Shown here piece by piece: positions 1 to 11,783 of a DNA stretch of 64,000 bases. Source of the DNA: Gnetum montanum. Its lineage: Eukaryota > Streptophyta > Gnetopsida > Gnetales > Gnetaceae. The notes below the pieces were generated by a model that had not been told where the DNA came from, ran no database searches, and saw only the letters and a list, made by a program, of their open reading frames with translations. Location: positions 163,837-227,836 of the forward strand of contig MNCI01037820.1 in assembly GCA_015680685.1 (NCBI GenBank). The letters run 5' to 3'. A program made the translations under genes and the position numbers. How positions within the stretch are numbered: the stretch's first letter is position 1; each line of letters begins with the position of its first letter.

Positions 1-167
1 ATGGAAAATATTCTATCTCTGGAGTGATCAATCTACCAGAGTTTCCCTACTGTTTAGCCTAGGATGAGGAAATAAGGGAGAGCCGCCTCTTATTTATAGA
101 CATGACGATGCACCGCGATATCATGTACACGATATCGCAGCGGAGGACACGATATTGCATCCCATCA
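1..167 (-). repeat. Athila-type LTR fragment, same family as element A
   Basis: The sequence matches the distal part of both element A LTRs (about 6238-6400 and 12508-12704). It shares the word GGAGTGATCAATCTACC, a TATTTATAGA box in reverse orientation, the GATATC-rich palindromic stretch and the terminal CATCCCATCA. It is cut by the window edge, so it may be a solo LTR or the 5' LTR of a minus-strand element lying to the left. LTR identity is well supported; element type is inferred. Confidence 0.8.
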
Positions 168-993
168 CCAGCCAACTAATGATTCATCAAGTATCAACCA
201 GGTCATAGAGACAAGACATGTACCATTAGGTTGATACCTCAGTGCTAATGTGAGATTATATATATGTTTGTAGGATGTACCTGTTGTATAAAAACACATA
301 TCCTAATCAAGGCTTTACATTATTATACCTTTATGCTCTTAAATCTAACAATGATTTAGAAGAGTAAGACAAGTTGATAAAGTAAGCATCATAATCATGT
401 ATCTATGAAAAATTATTAATCCATCAAAAGGAACTAGCATAACTTTTCTTAGAATAGATTGTTCTTCTTTTGTACCTGAAGTGCATCCCACAAATAGCCC
501 ATGGCCATGTGATTTAAATTTTAACATGCAAATTAATTTATTTAAATAAATAAATTAAATTTTATCAAATCTGATAACACAAGTGCAACAAAGAAGTGTA
601 AATATTGTACTCCTTGCTAGAATGTCACATTCATGAATCACATCTACTTGGATTATGTTTATCCAGCAATGAACAAACTTATAGATCGTACTTGCTTGTT
701 ACAAGGGAAAGAAAAAAAACCTTGACATTTCAATTTCAACAGAAATCATTACCAATCATGAAATTTTACATAAATCAATGCCAAGGAAGGGCTTCATTAT
801 CCACAACGTGTAATGGGGAAGGGAGAAAAAAAACATGCCCACTTGGGGCCACTACAACCATATACTGTACTTGTTCACTCGTTGCTTGTTTTTCATGTAT
901 CCTTCAAACTATGAAATGTGAATTTCCAAACTGAAAAGAACACTTGTACTTCAAACAAAGGGCTTAGCTTATTGGGCACTCCTATACATGATG
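168..993. other. Gene-free stretch downstream of the kinase pseudogene
   Basis: This is AT-rich DNA between the LTR fragment and the last exon of the receptor kinase pseudogene. I see short chance ORFs only, with no family motif, repeat array or RNA gene. The right part may include the old 3' UTR of the kinase. Confidence 0.5.
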
Positions 994-3902
994 CTAACGA
1001 GGGAGTGTTAAACTTAATTCTGAATCACTTGGTATTGTGGGTGTGTGACCCCCGTTATCAGTGTTAGAATCAGAGTCACCGGTAAAATTTACAAATGCAG
1101 GCATGGTTGGATATGGTAAAGTGACAGAGGCATCGGAAAGCATACATAATATTCTTGACATACAAGTCCAACATGCATGAACCTCATCACCTGTTCTTAA
1201 TTCAATTTTATGCTTGCATCAACTATATCAAAAACGTTGCCTTCCTGAAATAATCTCCATGTCTGACAAAAAATTAAAAAATAAAAATATTTTCTGTAAG
1301 TGACTGTTTTAAAATCTGAATTAAAAGTTAACACTACCAGTGTTTATGCAAGCTTTAGATCTAAAGAGCTGAGTTTACCTCTGCTAGTATACTTTGCCCA
1401 TTGAAGGAGTCAATGTCATTGTTACTCTTTCCGCAAATTATTTCCATAAGAAGAATACCAAAACTATAGACATCTGCCTTAATGGATAATTGTCCTTGCA
1501 TTGCATACTCTGGTGCCATGTATCCACTGAACCAAAGAATAATGATTATAATCCTAAGAAAATTATTTTATCTACTGCAAGCCGAATTTAATTACTTTTA
1601 TTTTTTTATTAAAGCATTATTTGATCTTAAATATTTACCGGGTACCCGCAATTCTGGTCAGAATCGGAGGATTTTGTGTCAGAGAACAACTTTGCTAAAC
1701 CAAAATCTGTGATCTTAGCTTCAAAGTTCTGGTCCAGTAAAATGTTGGCTGCTTTGATATCTTGATGAATGATTTTGATATTAGAATCTTCGTGCAAATA
1801 CAGTAGTCCTATAGCAACCCCTAGGATTATGTTAAAACGTCGTCTCCAATTAAGATTTCTTTTCCTCTCTGGATCTGTTAGAAACACAAGAGGATGATTT
1901 CTTAAAATCAAAACTTGGGAACAGCGCCAACAAGGTAAATGAGAAGCATGTTAACCCAAGATAATACTTAAATGAAGCCTTACGAAAAAGGAATTTGTCA
2001 AGGCTTGTGTTGTAGAGATACTCGTAAACAAGAATCTTCTTCGATACAGCATCCTAAAAGATTCACAAGATTATGCTGAACGTTCATCATAAGCTTGATT
2101 TCATTCATAAATTCATCTTTAGCTTGCGAGGAACTTTGGGAAAGCTTCTTCACTGCTACGTTTTGTCCGTTTAGGAGAGTTCCCTGTAAAATGACAGGAG
2201 AAACTACTTTTTTGAAAAAATATTTTTGTACCAATTAAGACGGTTTTGGAAAGAGCCAGAGACAGTTACCTTATAAACTGAACCAAATCCTCCCTCTCCA
2301 AGTTTCAGTTCATCATCGTAATCATTTGTTGCAAGTCTGAGCTCTTCTGCAGTAAAAAGGATATTATCATGTTCGTTGACAAGATCCTCCTGCTCCTCTT
2401 GCCGTGGGCTTGAAGTCCCTGTTTTCATGGATAATAATCGCAATACCAGCACAAATAAAGTTCAAAATTCTGTTCAAAGCAAGCATATCAAACAGAGACC
2501 CAAGGATGAAACCAGTGCCCAAGACATACTCGTTTGATGATGTTGTCCTTGAGGAGAAATTGCATTCCTTCTACGGGTCAGAAGAAGAAGGAATCCTCCC
2601 AAACAGAGAAGCAGCAGGACAAAGCCCCCTGCACTGCTTCCTACAATTGCCACTACCGTGTTGCTCATTTTATTAGATCCACCTGCAGCACCAGAACTTT
2701 TCACTTTTCAATCCATTATTGTACTTTGTCCGTCTCAATTCTAAGTTCTAAGTTCTAAGTTCTAAAGCACTGAAAATCAAGTGAGAAGAACCAGATTAAA
2801 TTAATAAATATCTATAATGGCCTCAAACATATATTCTTGCTAAAGGATTATTAACAAGATCCTCTGCTCCTTGCTTGCAAACTCACTGTGCCAATCTTGC
2901 AAAGGCGCAAATTTTTAGCAAAAATAGCCCATGCTCCCGGCAATTTTAGATATAATCATATAATCCGGAAAAGAAAAATAAAAAACAAAAAGAGTAGACC
3001 TTAAGCCTTAGGCTGTCGCCAAAATATTTTAAACTAAAATGAATGTTAAACATCAAATGCAATGTTTAATTAAAAAATGCTCATATTACCAGAAGACAAT
3101 AGGGGCAAAGGGGGAGACTCAGGAGCAGGAGCAGGAGCAAGAGCATCATCAATGGCAGGGGCAGCAAAAAACGGGTTAACTTCAAATTCAGCAACGCAAT
3201 TTGTGTCAATAGATATGTCTCCTATCTTGCCTTTGGCGAAGCCCAACAGCGATCCCAGGTTGTAATCCAAGCAAAAATGGCAATCATCTACGGAAATATC
3301 TCGCCAGCACTGCACCAGACCGTAAATGGTGTAGATACTGTCTTAGGTTGAACCGCTGGCATATCTGGTGCGCGGATCTGAGAAGGCCTTTGCAACCAGA
3401 TTCCTGAGCAGCTTCTGTGTGGTATTGTTGAAGCTCTCAGGATCTACCGCGTCGGCCGCGTTGACAAGCGACGCAATATTGCTGCCAAATTGAAGCGTAC
3501 CCGTGAAATTTTTGATCTCATAACGTAGAAAGCAATATGTATTCCAGATGTTGGCTCCCAAACTGCGACTGCAATTGGTTTGAATCACCTGTACGGCGCC
3601 CTGCGTACAGTTAAAGCACAGATCCGCAGTCCGGTCTCCTCTGCATTGGAGGAGCCATAAACTGTGCTGTTACTTCCTTGGCCAACAACAGAGATGTTGA
3701 ATGCTGCAGGTTGCCTTGATGCCTTCACCAGATTATCCAGCACAGTCTTGATGTTTTTAGCCACTGCTGTGCCCTCTGTGTAATTCTTCTCATTACATTG
3801 TACTGCGATGCTGCGGCAGCAGCAGAGGAAGAGGATTACCGAAACCGAAAGGATGATGATACAGCAACGGCGATTGCAGGTATTCGCCATGGCGCTTCCC
3901 AA
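994..3902 (-). pseudogene. Cysteine-rich receptor-like kinase (CRK/DUF26) pseudogene
   Basis: Intact relatives are plasma-membrane receptor kinases with two Gnk2 (DUF26) ectodomains, a membrane span and a cytoplasmic Ser/Thr kinase. Reading from 3902 (or 3890) there is a signal peptide, then two Gnk2 domains each with C-X8-C-X2-C (CWRDISVDDCHFC in the second), a hydrophobic span (FVLLLLCLGGFLLLL) and a kinase: [39 protein letters not shown] and [11 protein letters not shown]. Introns with GT/AG ends give seven exons, about 3902-3090, 2703-2530, 2418-2269, 2183-1984, 1874-1639, 1526-1379 and 1262-994. Defects: a 1-nt deletion near 3655, an in-frame TAA at 3343-3345, a frameshift near 2040, and a frameshift with missing codons in the last exon. 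The catalytic HRD is HQD. Exon layout is normal for the family, so this is a decayed genomic copy, not a processed one. Confidence 0.9.
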
Positions 3903-4221
3903 TGAAATGGCTCAGCTCAGACAACTCCTCATCAAAGTTTTACGTGACAAAATTGAAGCTACCAAATTGTCTCTTCTCATACATCACATCAGTTGCTGCT
4001 TCATATTAGATGGCGACCACGTATGTTTGGGTCCCACCCCTGCACGCATAATTGAATTCAGTGTATTGATGTTTTGACTCTTCAGACATCAACGGTGCAA
4101 CTATTCCACCCTTCACCGCATGCCAGTGGAAATCCGCCCAATCCATCGCATTGTTTTAATGGTGGGGTTGGACGTTATGTCTATGCATAAATGTATTAGT
4201 TGAAGTTTTCTTTTTCGGTCG

Positions 4222-4325
4222 GACGTTGGTAAACAAAGGAGGGTTACGTTGAAAAGATTTTTCCAATGGGCTTGACGTTGGTAAACAAAGGAGGCTTACG
4301 TTGAAAAGATTTTTCCAAAGGGCTT
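4222..4325. repeat. Tandem duplication, 2 x 52 bp
   Basis: Two adjacent 52-bp units (4222-4273 and 4274-4325) begin GACGTTGGTAAACAAAGGAGG and differ at only a few bases. They lie about 320 bp upstream of the kinase pseudogene start. No known element is recognised. Confidence 0.85.
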
Positions 4326-5109
4326 CTACATTGGAGGTAAAGGCCTGCTACACTTTCATATGATTTTAATCTATTAGTAATTATGGTAGAAATTTGCCGC
4401 CAAAAATTAATAGACATATGATCTCTAAAAGCCTATCTCAAACACTTTGAATAAGTTTTTCTGCTTTTAAATTCTTGAACTTATAAAAAAGCTATTAGCA
4501 ATTCTTGAGCACTAGAAACTTTGGCAATTTTGAGCATTCTACAACCTTTGAGCACTTGGCAAGACTTTTGGAGCAAACATGCAACTACTTGAGCACAAAG
4601 ACTTTCAATGTACTATCCTCTTTTACAACAAAAGTTGAGCATATACCTTACCCCCTTGGCAATCAACATTGCAAATCTAGGCTAGAAACTTGTAAGGAGT
4701 TTTGGTGTTGGGAGTTGAAAAGTACCTAGATTGTGGAGTTTACGGTAGAGTGCAAAGTACTAGCTTCAATAAGCTTCAAACTCCATCAAAGCAAACTCGT
4801 CGTGTATTCAAGCACCATTTGTACACATTTTGAACTCTTTATTCTTAATATTTTCATTGTAATAAAGTTTACAGTTCATTTATTGTGCAAATTATTACGA
4901 TTTCATTTTGTGCATTCATTTTAAGATTGGATCTGCATCATTTTTACCATTTGTTTATCCCTATTTATACTCTTCAAGTCCTTGGATGATCAACAAGACT
5001 ATCCAAGGCACCTTGGATCCTCTTTCTCGAAGGCCCTTGGGATCCAAGAATTAAAACTATTTCACACCTAGGATTTTCGATTTTCTAGTGATCAAATTTT
5101 TCAGGCACA
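4326..5109. other. Gene-free AT-rich stretch left of element D
   Basis: No coding family is recognised. Repeated words such as TTGAGCA and a terminal run with TGTAATAAAGTTTAC resemble the end of an unidentified LTR, but no partner copy or primer site is visible, so no element is called. Confidence 0.35.
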
Positions 5110-5465
5110 ACAACCAAGACCTTCAATACTAACAAGGACCTATTGTATGTCCAGAAAGAAAACTTACATCTCACTAAAGATAATCACTACTTGCATAATG
5201 CTAAGCAATAGAAGGACCAAATGGTTAAATTAATGTGCCAACAACAAGAACTGCTCACCAAGTTGAACTTGGATCTAGTAAGGTTAGCAAAAGAGAATAG
5301 TAATATCTCAATAGAGGGAATCCATGCACTTCATCAAAAGATAGCCATTGAGGTAGTCACTTGGAAAAACAAAGCCTTGAAGTTTGAATGGATGAAAAAT
5401 CATTATAGGAACTAGGTTAGATCCGGCAAAGAGGTTAATGAAAAAGAGATTCAATTATCAACAAC
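5110..5465 (+). pseudogene. Element D env-like coiled-coil ORF, left fragment
   Basis: A lysine- and glutamate-rich frame (MVKLMCQQQELLTKLNLDLV, later TWKNKALKFEWMKNHYR) aligns by eye with the coiled-coil part of the 3' ORF of element B (about 32300-32560). It stops exactly at the ACAAC duplication where element A was inserted and resumes at 12705. The 5' part of D, including pol and the 5' LTR, is not present to the left. Stops occur at Gln/Trp-like positions. The product is a retroelement accessory protein of unknown function. Confidence 0.75.
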
Positions 5466-6324
5466 TGATGAGTGGCAAGATACCCCTACACTCAACCATA
5501 CGAATACGAGCATAGCATGCATAATCTAGTTGAACTTCACAAACTAAATGCCTATACGCCCCATGGAACACTTAGGGTTAATTATTTGTTGTCTTCCCAG
5601 ACTTACTTGTATTTGTCACAGTGTATGATTAAGCAAGTCTGAGGTATATGATTTTTATGGTTTTTATGTTTTATGTCTTCTATGCTACGAGGTAAAGGAT
5701 TGAGAAACTAATGACTAACTCTAACTAATGAACTAAGTCTAAATTACCTAGCGTCAGCATCCGTTTCCACTTACTGTATACACCTTGAACTGATGCAACC
5801 GGGGCTACCAAACGCTAATCGTTGTTGGGATCACCACGCGTAACGCACATGCTCGAAGTGGTCGTACTGAGGCACTTAACTAGCCTAAGTGCATTAAGCA
5901 TCCGTTCCTTGATTATCCGTACACATCCTTAAATGCTCGTAATCAAGTCGTACTCATTTTGCGTTACTAGGAGATAAGGGTGAGAGAATCTAATCACGAT
6001 GAGCATCCCTTCCTTGATTATCCGTACACATCCTTAAATGCTCGAAATCAAGTCGTACTCATTCCGCGTTATGAAAACAATAAATAACAGGTAATAAATA
6101 ACATGTAATAAAATCCTATTCCATGCACTGCAAGGTTTATCCACGAAGCTTGTCTTTATTTCCGTACACAACTTGTGTTCAAGTACAATGTTGCTTGAAT
6201 AAAGATCTGTTCACTTTGGGACTCCTACTGCAGGCACATAGAAAATATTCTATTTCTGGAGTGATCAATCTACCAAAGTTTTCCTACTTCTAGCCTAGGA
6301 TGATGAAACAAGGGAGAGCCACCT

Positions 6325-6335
6325 CTTATTTATAG
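6325..6335 (-). promoter_or_regulatory. TATA box of element A 3' LTR
   Basis: TCTATAAATAAG on the minus strand is conserved at the same place in the 5' LTR (12595-12605) and in the fragment at 1-167. It is downstream, in element sense, of the palindromic GATATC block, as expected for a U3 promoter. Confidence 0.65.
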
Positions 6336-6350
6336 ATATGACGACGCACT

Positions 6351-6374
6351 GCGATATCACGTACGTGATATCGC
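6351..6374. repeat. 24-bp perfect palindrome in LTR U3
   Basis: The half-site GCGATATCACGT is followed directly by its reverse complement. Imperfect versions occur at the same place in the 5' LTR (about 12655-12695) and in the fragment at 1-167. It lies just upstream of the TATA box in element sense, so an enhancer or protein-binding role is possible but unproven. Confidence 0.75.
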
Positions 6375-6400
6375 GACAGCTGCGATATCACATCCCATCA

Positions 6401-6415
6401 TACCCCAATGACTAA
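6401..6415 (-). other. Element A polypurine tract
   Basis: AGTCATTGGGGTA on the minus strand directly abuts the 3' LTR start TGATGGG. The same arrangement is seen in C, D, B and F. This is the plus-strand priming site of the element. Confidence 0.8.
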
Positions 6416-6593
6416 ATGAAAACTCTTCCTCGAGTTCATTACAATAATATTAGGTAGGTATGGGATTATTGACTTAATGGAAACTAATGGGATGACATGT
6501 GAACGAATCATCATTACAAGACACAACGACTGGTGTTCATAACAACAAGGGTGAACACCTTATTACATTGACATTAAGCCTCATTTAGCAGCT

Positions 6594-6596
<3 letters not shown>

Positions 6597-6628
<32 letters not shown>
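6597..6628. repeat. (GA)n microsatellite
   Basis: About 15 uninterrupted GA units lie in the 3' noncoding part of element A. Confidence 0.95.
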
Positions 6629-6630
<2 letters not shown>

Positions 6631-8600
6631 TTTGCTGCTACCAACGCCAAGATTGTGTCTTTCGTTGTCCATCCGTAAGCACATCATTGAGCTTGCTCCT
6701 TGCATAGCTGCTTTTAGCACTGCTCCATTCCAAGTGCTCCCTCTAGATCCGGTCCGTTGTTGCATGATCGCCATATGCACACACAACACAGTCTTGTATT
6801 AGCAAGGGTAGATGAATTATCATGTAATTGATACCTTGCTTCGGTGTAAGTCTTTTGGCTAGGTTGTGGTATGGCTGATTGCAGATCTGGAGATCTATAA
6901 ATGATGACTACCAAAGGTGTAGGGGTTAGGAGAAAATCGAAAAAATTGGACCCTATACCCCCATGACTAATCGCGAACCGCTGGTAGCGATAGAATGGAA
7001 AAAGAATAAGGACAAGAAGATGGATAAAAAGAGATAACTAAGACATCGATGAAATGGATGTCAAGATGGAAATGAACAAAATAAAATTAATTGCAAAATG
7101 TTAACCAAAAAGTTTTTAACTGGTGCACCAAATAGGAATGCTAGTGGATCCTCCCCAAAGCAGGCTCATGCCCTTAATGCCTTGACAAACCCACATTCAA
7201 AGAGTCCGTAGGCTCTGGGAATGTTCTTTGGAACATGAGTTAAAGTCTTAACCGTAAGAATTTACCAAAAAGAAAACAATGCATCTACCAAAATATACAC
7301 TAATGACACAATCAGCAATGAGGTAAATAATGGGGAGAATGGTGGAGAGAAGAGAATGGAATGGAATCCCAAGAATAAGGTGGTGTACAGCCCCTTGTGG
7401 ATTTCATGTTTAATGTGACTTGGTAAATCTCATTCCAACTCTGGCCTCAAACCAACCATATCCAGTGATGTCACATCAATGCACTTGGCCAAAGCATCCA
7501 CTTGAATAATAAGAATGCCTCCTCTAAGAGCCACCACCATTCCGATGAAACACTTGAAGAGAGAATGGGAAGCGAGAAGGGCCTTAGTTAGAGGGAACAT
7601 TTTTGGTTCCATAACCAGTGCTTGTAGCCCTAGTTTATTTCATCTAAGGGGTGTGCTTTGAATTCTCACTTTCTTTGTTTTGTTTTCTTTTCTTTTTCTC
7701 TTTGTTTTTTTTTTGGTTTTTTATTTTTATGCGTGAGAACCACACCATGCAAAGACTTGTTATTTTTATTGGCTCAGCTTCCAATAATTGGGTAACATCG
7801 GAACAACAAGAAAAATCAAGAAGAAAACATCCAAGCACCCAAGACAATGGCCAACACAAATGCATCAAGTTCCCTTGAAGTCATACCCTTTTCAAACCTT
7901 GAGTCCTTCCTTAGTTTGAGAAGTACCCAATGACTGATTCGTTAAAGTTCTTGTTAGAAAGGGACTGTACATTTCCAAGCCAAGAGAGACCATAGAATTT
8001 GGTGGATGGATGGATGAAGTGGACTCATTGCCTGCCATATCAAAAGAATATACCTTAGTATCAACATTGTAACTTAAATGTAAAAACCAAACATTAGCAA
8101 TCAATATGAAAACAATTCATACCATCGTGAAGAACACTTATTAGGTGATGAACTTACATGGTGGATTACACACACACAAACAGACACAAAAAATGGAAAA
8201 GTATAACGATGTTGTAAAACAAAAAACAAGAAAAGTTAAAAAAATTTGTAAAACAAAAAATTGTAAAACAAAAACATGTAAGACAAAAACGTGTAAAACA
8301 AAAACTTAAAAGAACTAAGGGCCTCCAATGATTAGCATAGGTGGCCATCTCCCCCATGACTGAATGGAAAGGGAGAGATCCAAAATAATAAGCGTCTGTT
8401 TGAATTTCGTAACAATGCCCAACTTCTTCCCACTGATGTTCTTAGATTAAGGGATGGAAGTTGGCGATGCTCATATTCTAATGTGTTTATGCCTTCATTG
8501 TTAGCATGAGTTTCCTCAGTTCGTTCCCGTGCATATTAGTTTGCTCTTCCTAGTAGCTGTCAACCACGGGGTGTCTACTACTGGTGTGATTGCTACATAC
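6629..8600 (-). other. Element A 3' noncoding region
   Basis: The region contains no long ORF. It aligns by eye with the post-pol spacers of C (24.4-25.4 kb), B and F: the phrase GTGGATCCTCCCCAAAGCAG near 7143, a pyrimidine-rich run at 7665-7730, and AGTCATGGGGGAGATGGCC (minus strand, about 8340-8360). No env-like ORF is present here, unlike in B, D and F. Confidence 0.7.
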
Positions 8601-8619
8601 AGGAACCTCTGAATTTGTA

Positions 8620-9120
8620 TTTCTTGGGCACATCGATTACATGGAAGAGATGTTGAACACTCTTCTATGTCATCACCCTCTGAGTCACTGTATGTGATGC
8701 ATGAAACTTTCTTCTTCTCGATCTTTTCATATATGTTTATCTTAGATATCTACAAGGAAAGATTGCAGATCCCTAGGTACGCATCTACTGTACTTAGCCA
8801 TGGCCTTCCCATTATAATTGGGAAGCCCCTTTTGTTGTTGTTGATTTCAATCACCAGGAAATCGGCTGGGTAAGACCACCCACACACAGTGGTAATAATG
8901 TCCTCCACCAATCCCAAGGGAATGGTGATGGACTGGTCGACTAACTCTAGTTGGATGTTGCTCTTCTTAAGTTGGGGCAGGTTCTAGGCTTGATACATTT
9001 CTTATGATATTAAATTGACTTCAGAACTTGATTCAAGAAGAGCCTAATGTGGTTTGTTCTCGAAGATTTGTAGATAAATTAAGGGACTTCAAGGGTCAGA
9101 TAGCTTCCTGGGAAGGTGGC
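8620..9120 (-). pseudogene. Element A retropepsin (aspartic protease)
   Basis: Minus-strand translation gives LELVDQSITIPLGLVEDI, VCGWSYPADFLVIE and FPIIMGRPWLSTVD, which is the flap and second half of a plant Ty3/Gypsy retropepsin. It processes the Gag polyprotein. The expected catalytic D-S/T-G before VNLIS reads ESS instead, so the copy is probably inactive. Stops interrupt the frame. It lies directly downstream of gag, and no RT follows. Confidence 0.8.
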
Positions 9121-9172
9121 CTACCTTGATCCAGTCAATTACGGTATGCGTTAACATAACTGTATGCGTACT

Positions 9173-11643
9173 CTATTGTTGGACTAAAGGGTGCTCCAAA
9201 GTGTTAGGTGGTGGAGGCATGTACATCGGCTCAACCGCTTGTTGTTGCGAGAGTTTGTGTGGGCTTTTGGTACTGAAGAAAGGCCTTTTCTTTGTACAGT
9301 TATCAGAACCAGCACCAGGTTGAATATTTACAGCTCTCGCGGCGTTACGTTGCTGCGGTTGAGTAGGGAGTTCCCCTTGCATTGTTGGAGTAGGTTGTAT
9401 GGGGACTATAGGTGGAAGAGGTGCAGGTGGAGTTGGAGTATGGGATGAGTGTGAGATGCCTCCCGGAGGAGAAGGAGTCCTCCTGAAGTACTCTTGAACT
9501 TGGTAGTAATGTTGAGAAGTAGTGTGACCCATAGAATCACCTGGAGAAACTAGCTACTGCACATAATAACCATAAGGATCAGGCTGCCGGTAAGGGTACT
9601 GTTGTGTCGACGGTGGCATCCCCCATGACTGTGGGTATTTCCACTGCTAATGCTATCCAATGGACTATGATGGAGTTCCACTTGGATAGTATGTTAGTGG
9701 TTGGTGAAATTGCCTTGGGTTACCTTGAGGATAAGGTAACCTTTGGGGTGTTTGCTGTTGGTTGAGTCTTGGATTAAGTGCATACACCCCAGACTCCTGT
9801 TGATGTGAGATAATTGGAAAACATTCGTTAGGATGGTCATATTGGTAGATCTCACATCCACCATCATTGCTTGTGTCAGAGTCCATAGCCTCATCGGAGA
9901 TAGGAAATTTTCCTTACCCTTGTTATGTGCAGGGCTTGAATTTCTCCGCTTTGTCTTACCTCTATCACTACTTCATTCATCCTTAGACTCTTCTAAAATT
10001 TTTAAAACACTTTTAAGTCTGGAGTCTAAGGAATCCCACGTCTGATCTACCTTAGCCAATACTTCGGTTGTTAGTTTTTGGATTGGCAAGGTTTTTTGGC
10101 TCACCAACTATTCGAGTGGTGACTCATCCTCCTCATCATAGAATTTCACTCCCTTCTTTCAAAGGGAGGGATCGTGGTTGTATTCTTTCACACTTTTCCT
10201 CTTGTGTAGCTCACCTTCTTCTTTTGCTACTTGTTCCTACAAGCGATGTACTTCAGGGGATCTAAGTTGTGATAGTCTCCCTTGGGCATAAGTCCCAAGG
10301 GTTCTTCTCATTTCATGTCTTAGCCAATCCACAATGTGGCAGAGTTGATCCCACTGAGCGTATCCATGGCCCAGGCAACGATGTAACAATGTGTAGTAGC
10401 AGGCCATGGTAGCATCCAAGGGTTCATAAGTACCTTGTTTCCAGTCTTGGATCTTCTTACGCAAATTGGACACTTTGGAGTACGTCTAATATTTATAGTT
10501 GAAGAGTTCTATCATCGTAATCGACCTCCTGATGGTTTCCGGTTCTAAGGACTAGTACCAACTCTTTTCTTCTTTAGTGAGTGTCCTTGGGAACAACTTA
10601 AGTTTTTGCCGCTCATTTTCTATATTCTGTAAGGCATAGGCGTTGTGTAATGCCTGTAAATGATGCTACAGATTAGCTTTGTATCCTCCTTCAAAACATG
10701 GGATATTATTCATGTCCAAACACTTGATCCGACTGTCCTTTTGGTGCATTGTTGGAATCCTAATAGCCTACATTATGTCAAGCATACTTTAGGTTGCGAG
10801 TAAGGGCTTGTCATGATCATCTCTTTCATGATGCCTGTGATGTCTTCGTGGTTCCCTACTCTCCCTACATCCTTGTCCTTGTCCTCTCTCTCGACTTTCT
10901 CAACGAGGTCTCTTATCTTTGTTACCTCTATCCTCACCTTTATGTTCATGGTGGCTGCACCCAGATGTGGAAGGAGAGGGTGAGTGGTGAGATGAAGGGG
11001 AAGAAGAAGGGGAACCATCACCATGGTGATGTTTCTTTCCTTCTCTTCAGCTACTTCGGCCCTGATCGTTATGATGATCTAAGTGCTCGTCCTTAGCATG
11101 AGTGGTTGTTCTTTCTGTGAATAGTTAATTTTTACGGGGATTGAAACCAAGGTTCTGATACCTAACCTCCTCACCATCGTGAGGAGGGGGAACATCATTT
11201 GTTAGAGAACCCATTATAAGGGGTTCCTCATCTCCTATTTCGCTAAGGATGTGTGGACCTTTGTCCTTCAAAAGTGTATGTTAAATCTCCCGCCTTGAGT
11301 CACTCATACGTTGGGCTTCTATGGGATGATAATCCCTCATATCAAAGTCTTCCTCAATGTATTCAACAAATAATTTTGTCATGCTAATCTGTGCCAAAGT
11401 ATGGAAGATCTTGTTAGGGACTGATCGATCTGGGGGTAATACGATGTTACCTTGTAGATCTCTCCATCATAGCTGTTCGTCTTGATGGAGGATAAAGGTA
11501 AAGTTTGGAATATACTCATCTAGATGAGTATATACTATCTTGTATTGTTTAGGACTTGGTTGATTTTGGTTATGTGTTTTATGTTGCTGACTGTCTCTAG
11601 TATTAGTCCTAGGTGGTGAATTACTTTTGTGAGAAGAAGACAT
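9173..11643 (-). pseudogene. Element A gag
   Basis: The structural capsid protein starts near 11643 (MSSSHKSNSPPR). It has a Ser-rich N-terminal part, then a Retrotrans_gag domain around 10770-10237 containing IQDWKQGTYEPLD, YYTLLHRCLGHGYAQW and HEMRRTLGTYAQG. A knuckle-like region CEIYQYDHPNEC follows near 9850, then a Gln- and Pro-rich tail ending near 9173. The second knuckle Cys is Tyr. Several stops and frameshifts break it. It is close in sequence to the gag of B and more distant from that of C. The gag assignment is sure; exact ends are approximate. Confidence 0.87.
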
Positions 11644-11763
11644 TTTTATTGATGTGCTATTTCACCGTTATAAATTTTTTCTATTAATTAACCTAAAGGT
11701 TCATTTAGGCTCCCAATGATTTAAATGATATCCTTTATGTTCTATTCGGCACACAAACACGTA

Positions 11764-11782
11764 GTCCCCGACAACAGTGCCA
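11764..11782 (-). other. Element A primer-binding site (tRNA-Asp type)
   Basis: The minus-strand sequence TGGCACTGTTGTCGGGGAC begins one base inside the 5' LTR. It fits, with a few changes, the 3' end of plant tRNA-Asp (ending CCCCGGCAACGGCGCCA), the primer typical of Athila elements. Confidence 0.8.
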
Positions 11783-11783
11783 A

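Larger units (their letters stand above)
5466..6400 (-). repeat. Element A 3' LTR
   Basis: This 935-bp LTR starts TGATGAGTGGCAAGATACCC on the plus strand and ends CATCCCATCA. It aligns throughout with 11784-12704. It contains the reversed TATA box near 6325-6335 and a perfect 24-bp palindrome at 6351-6374. Confidence 0.93.

Noticed and set aside
605-934. Small plus-strand ORF of 109 codons
   Set aside because: No motif, biased towards simple codons, and overlaps no conserved block. Treated as chance.
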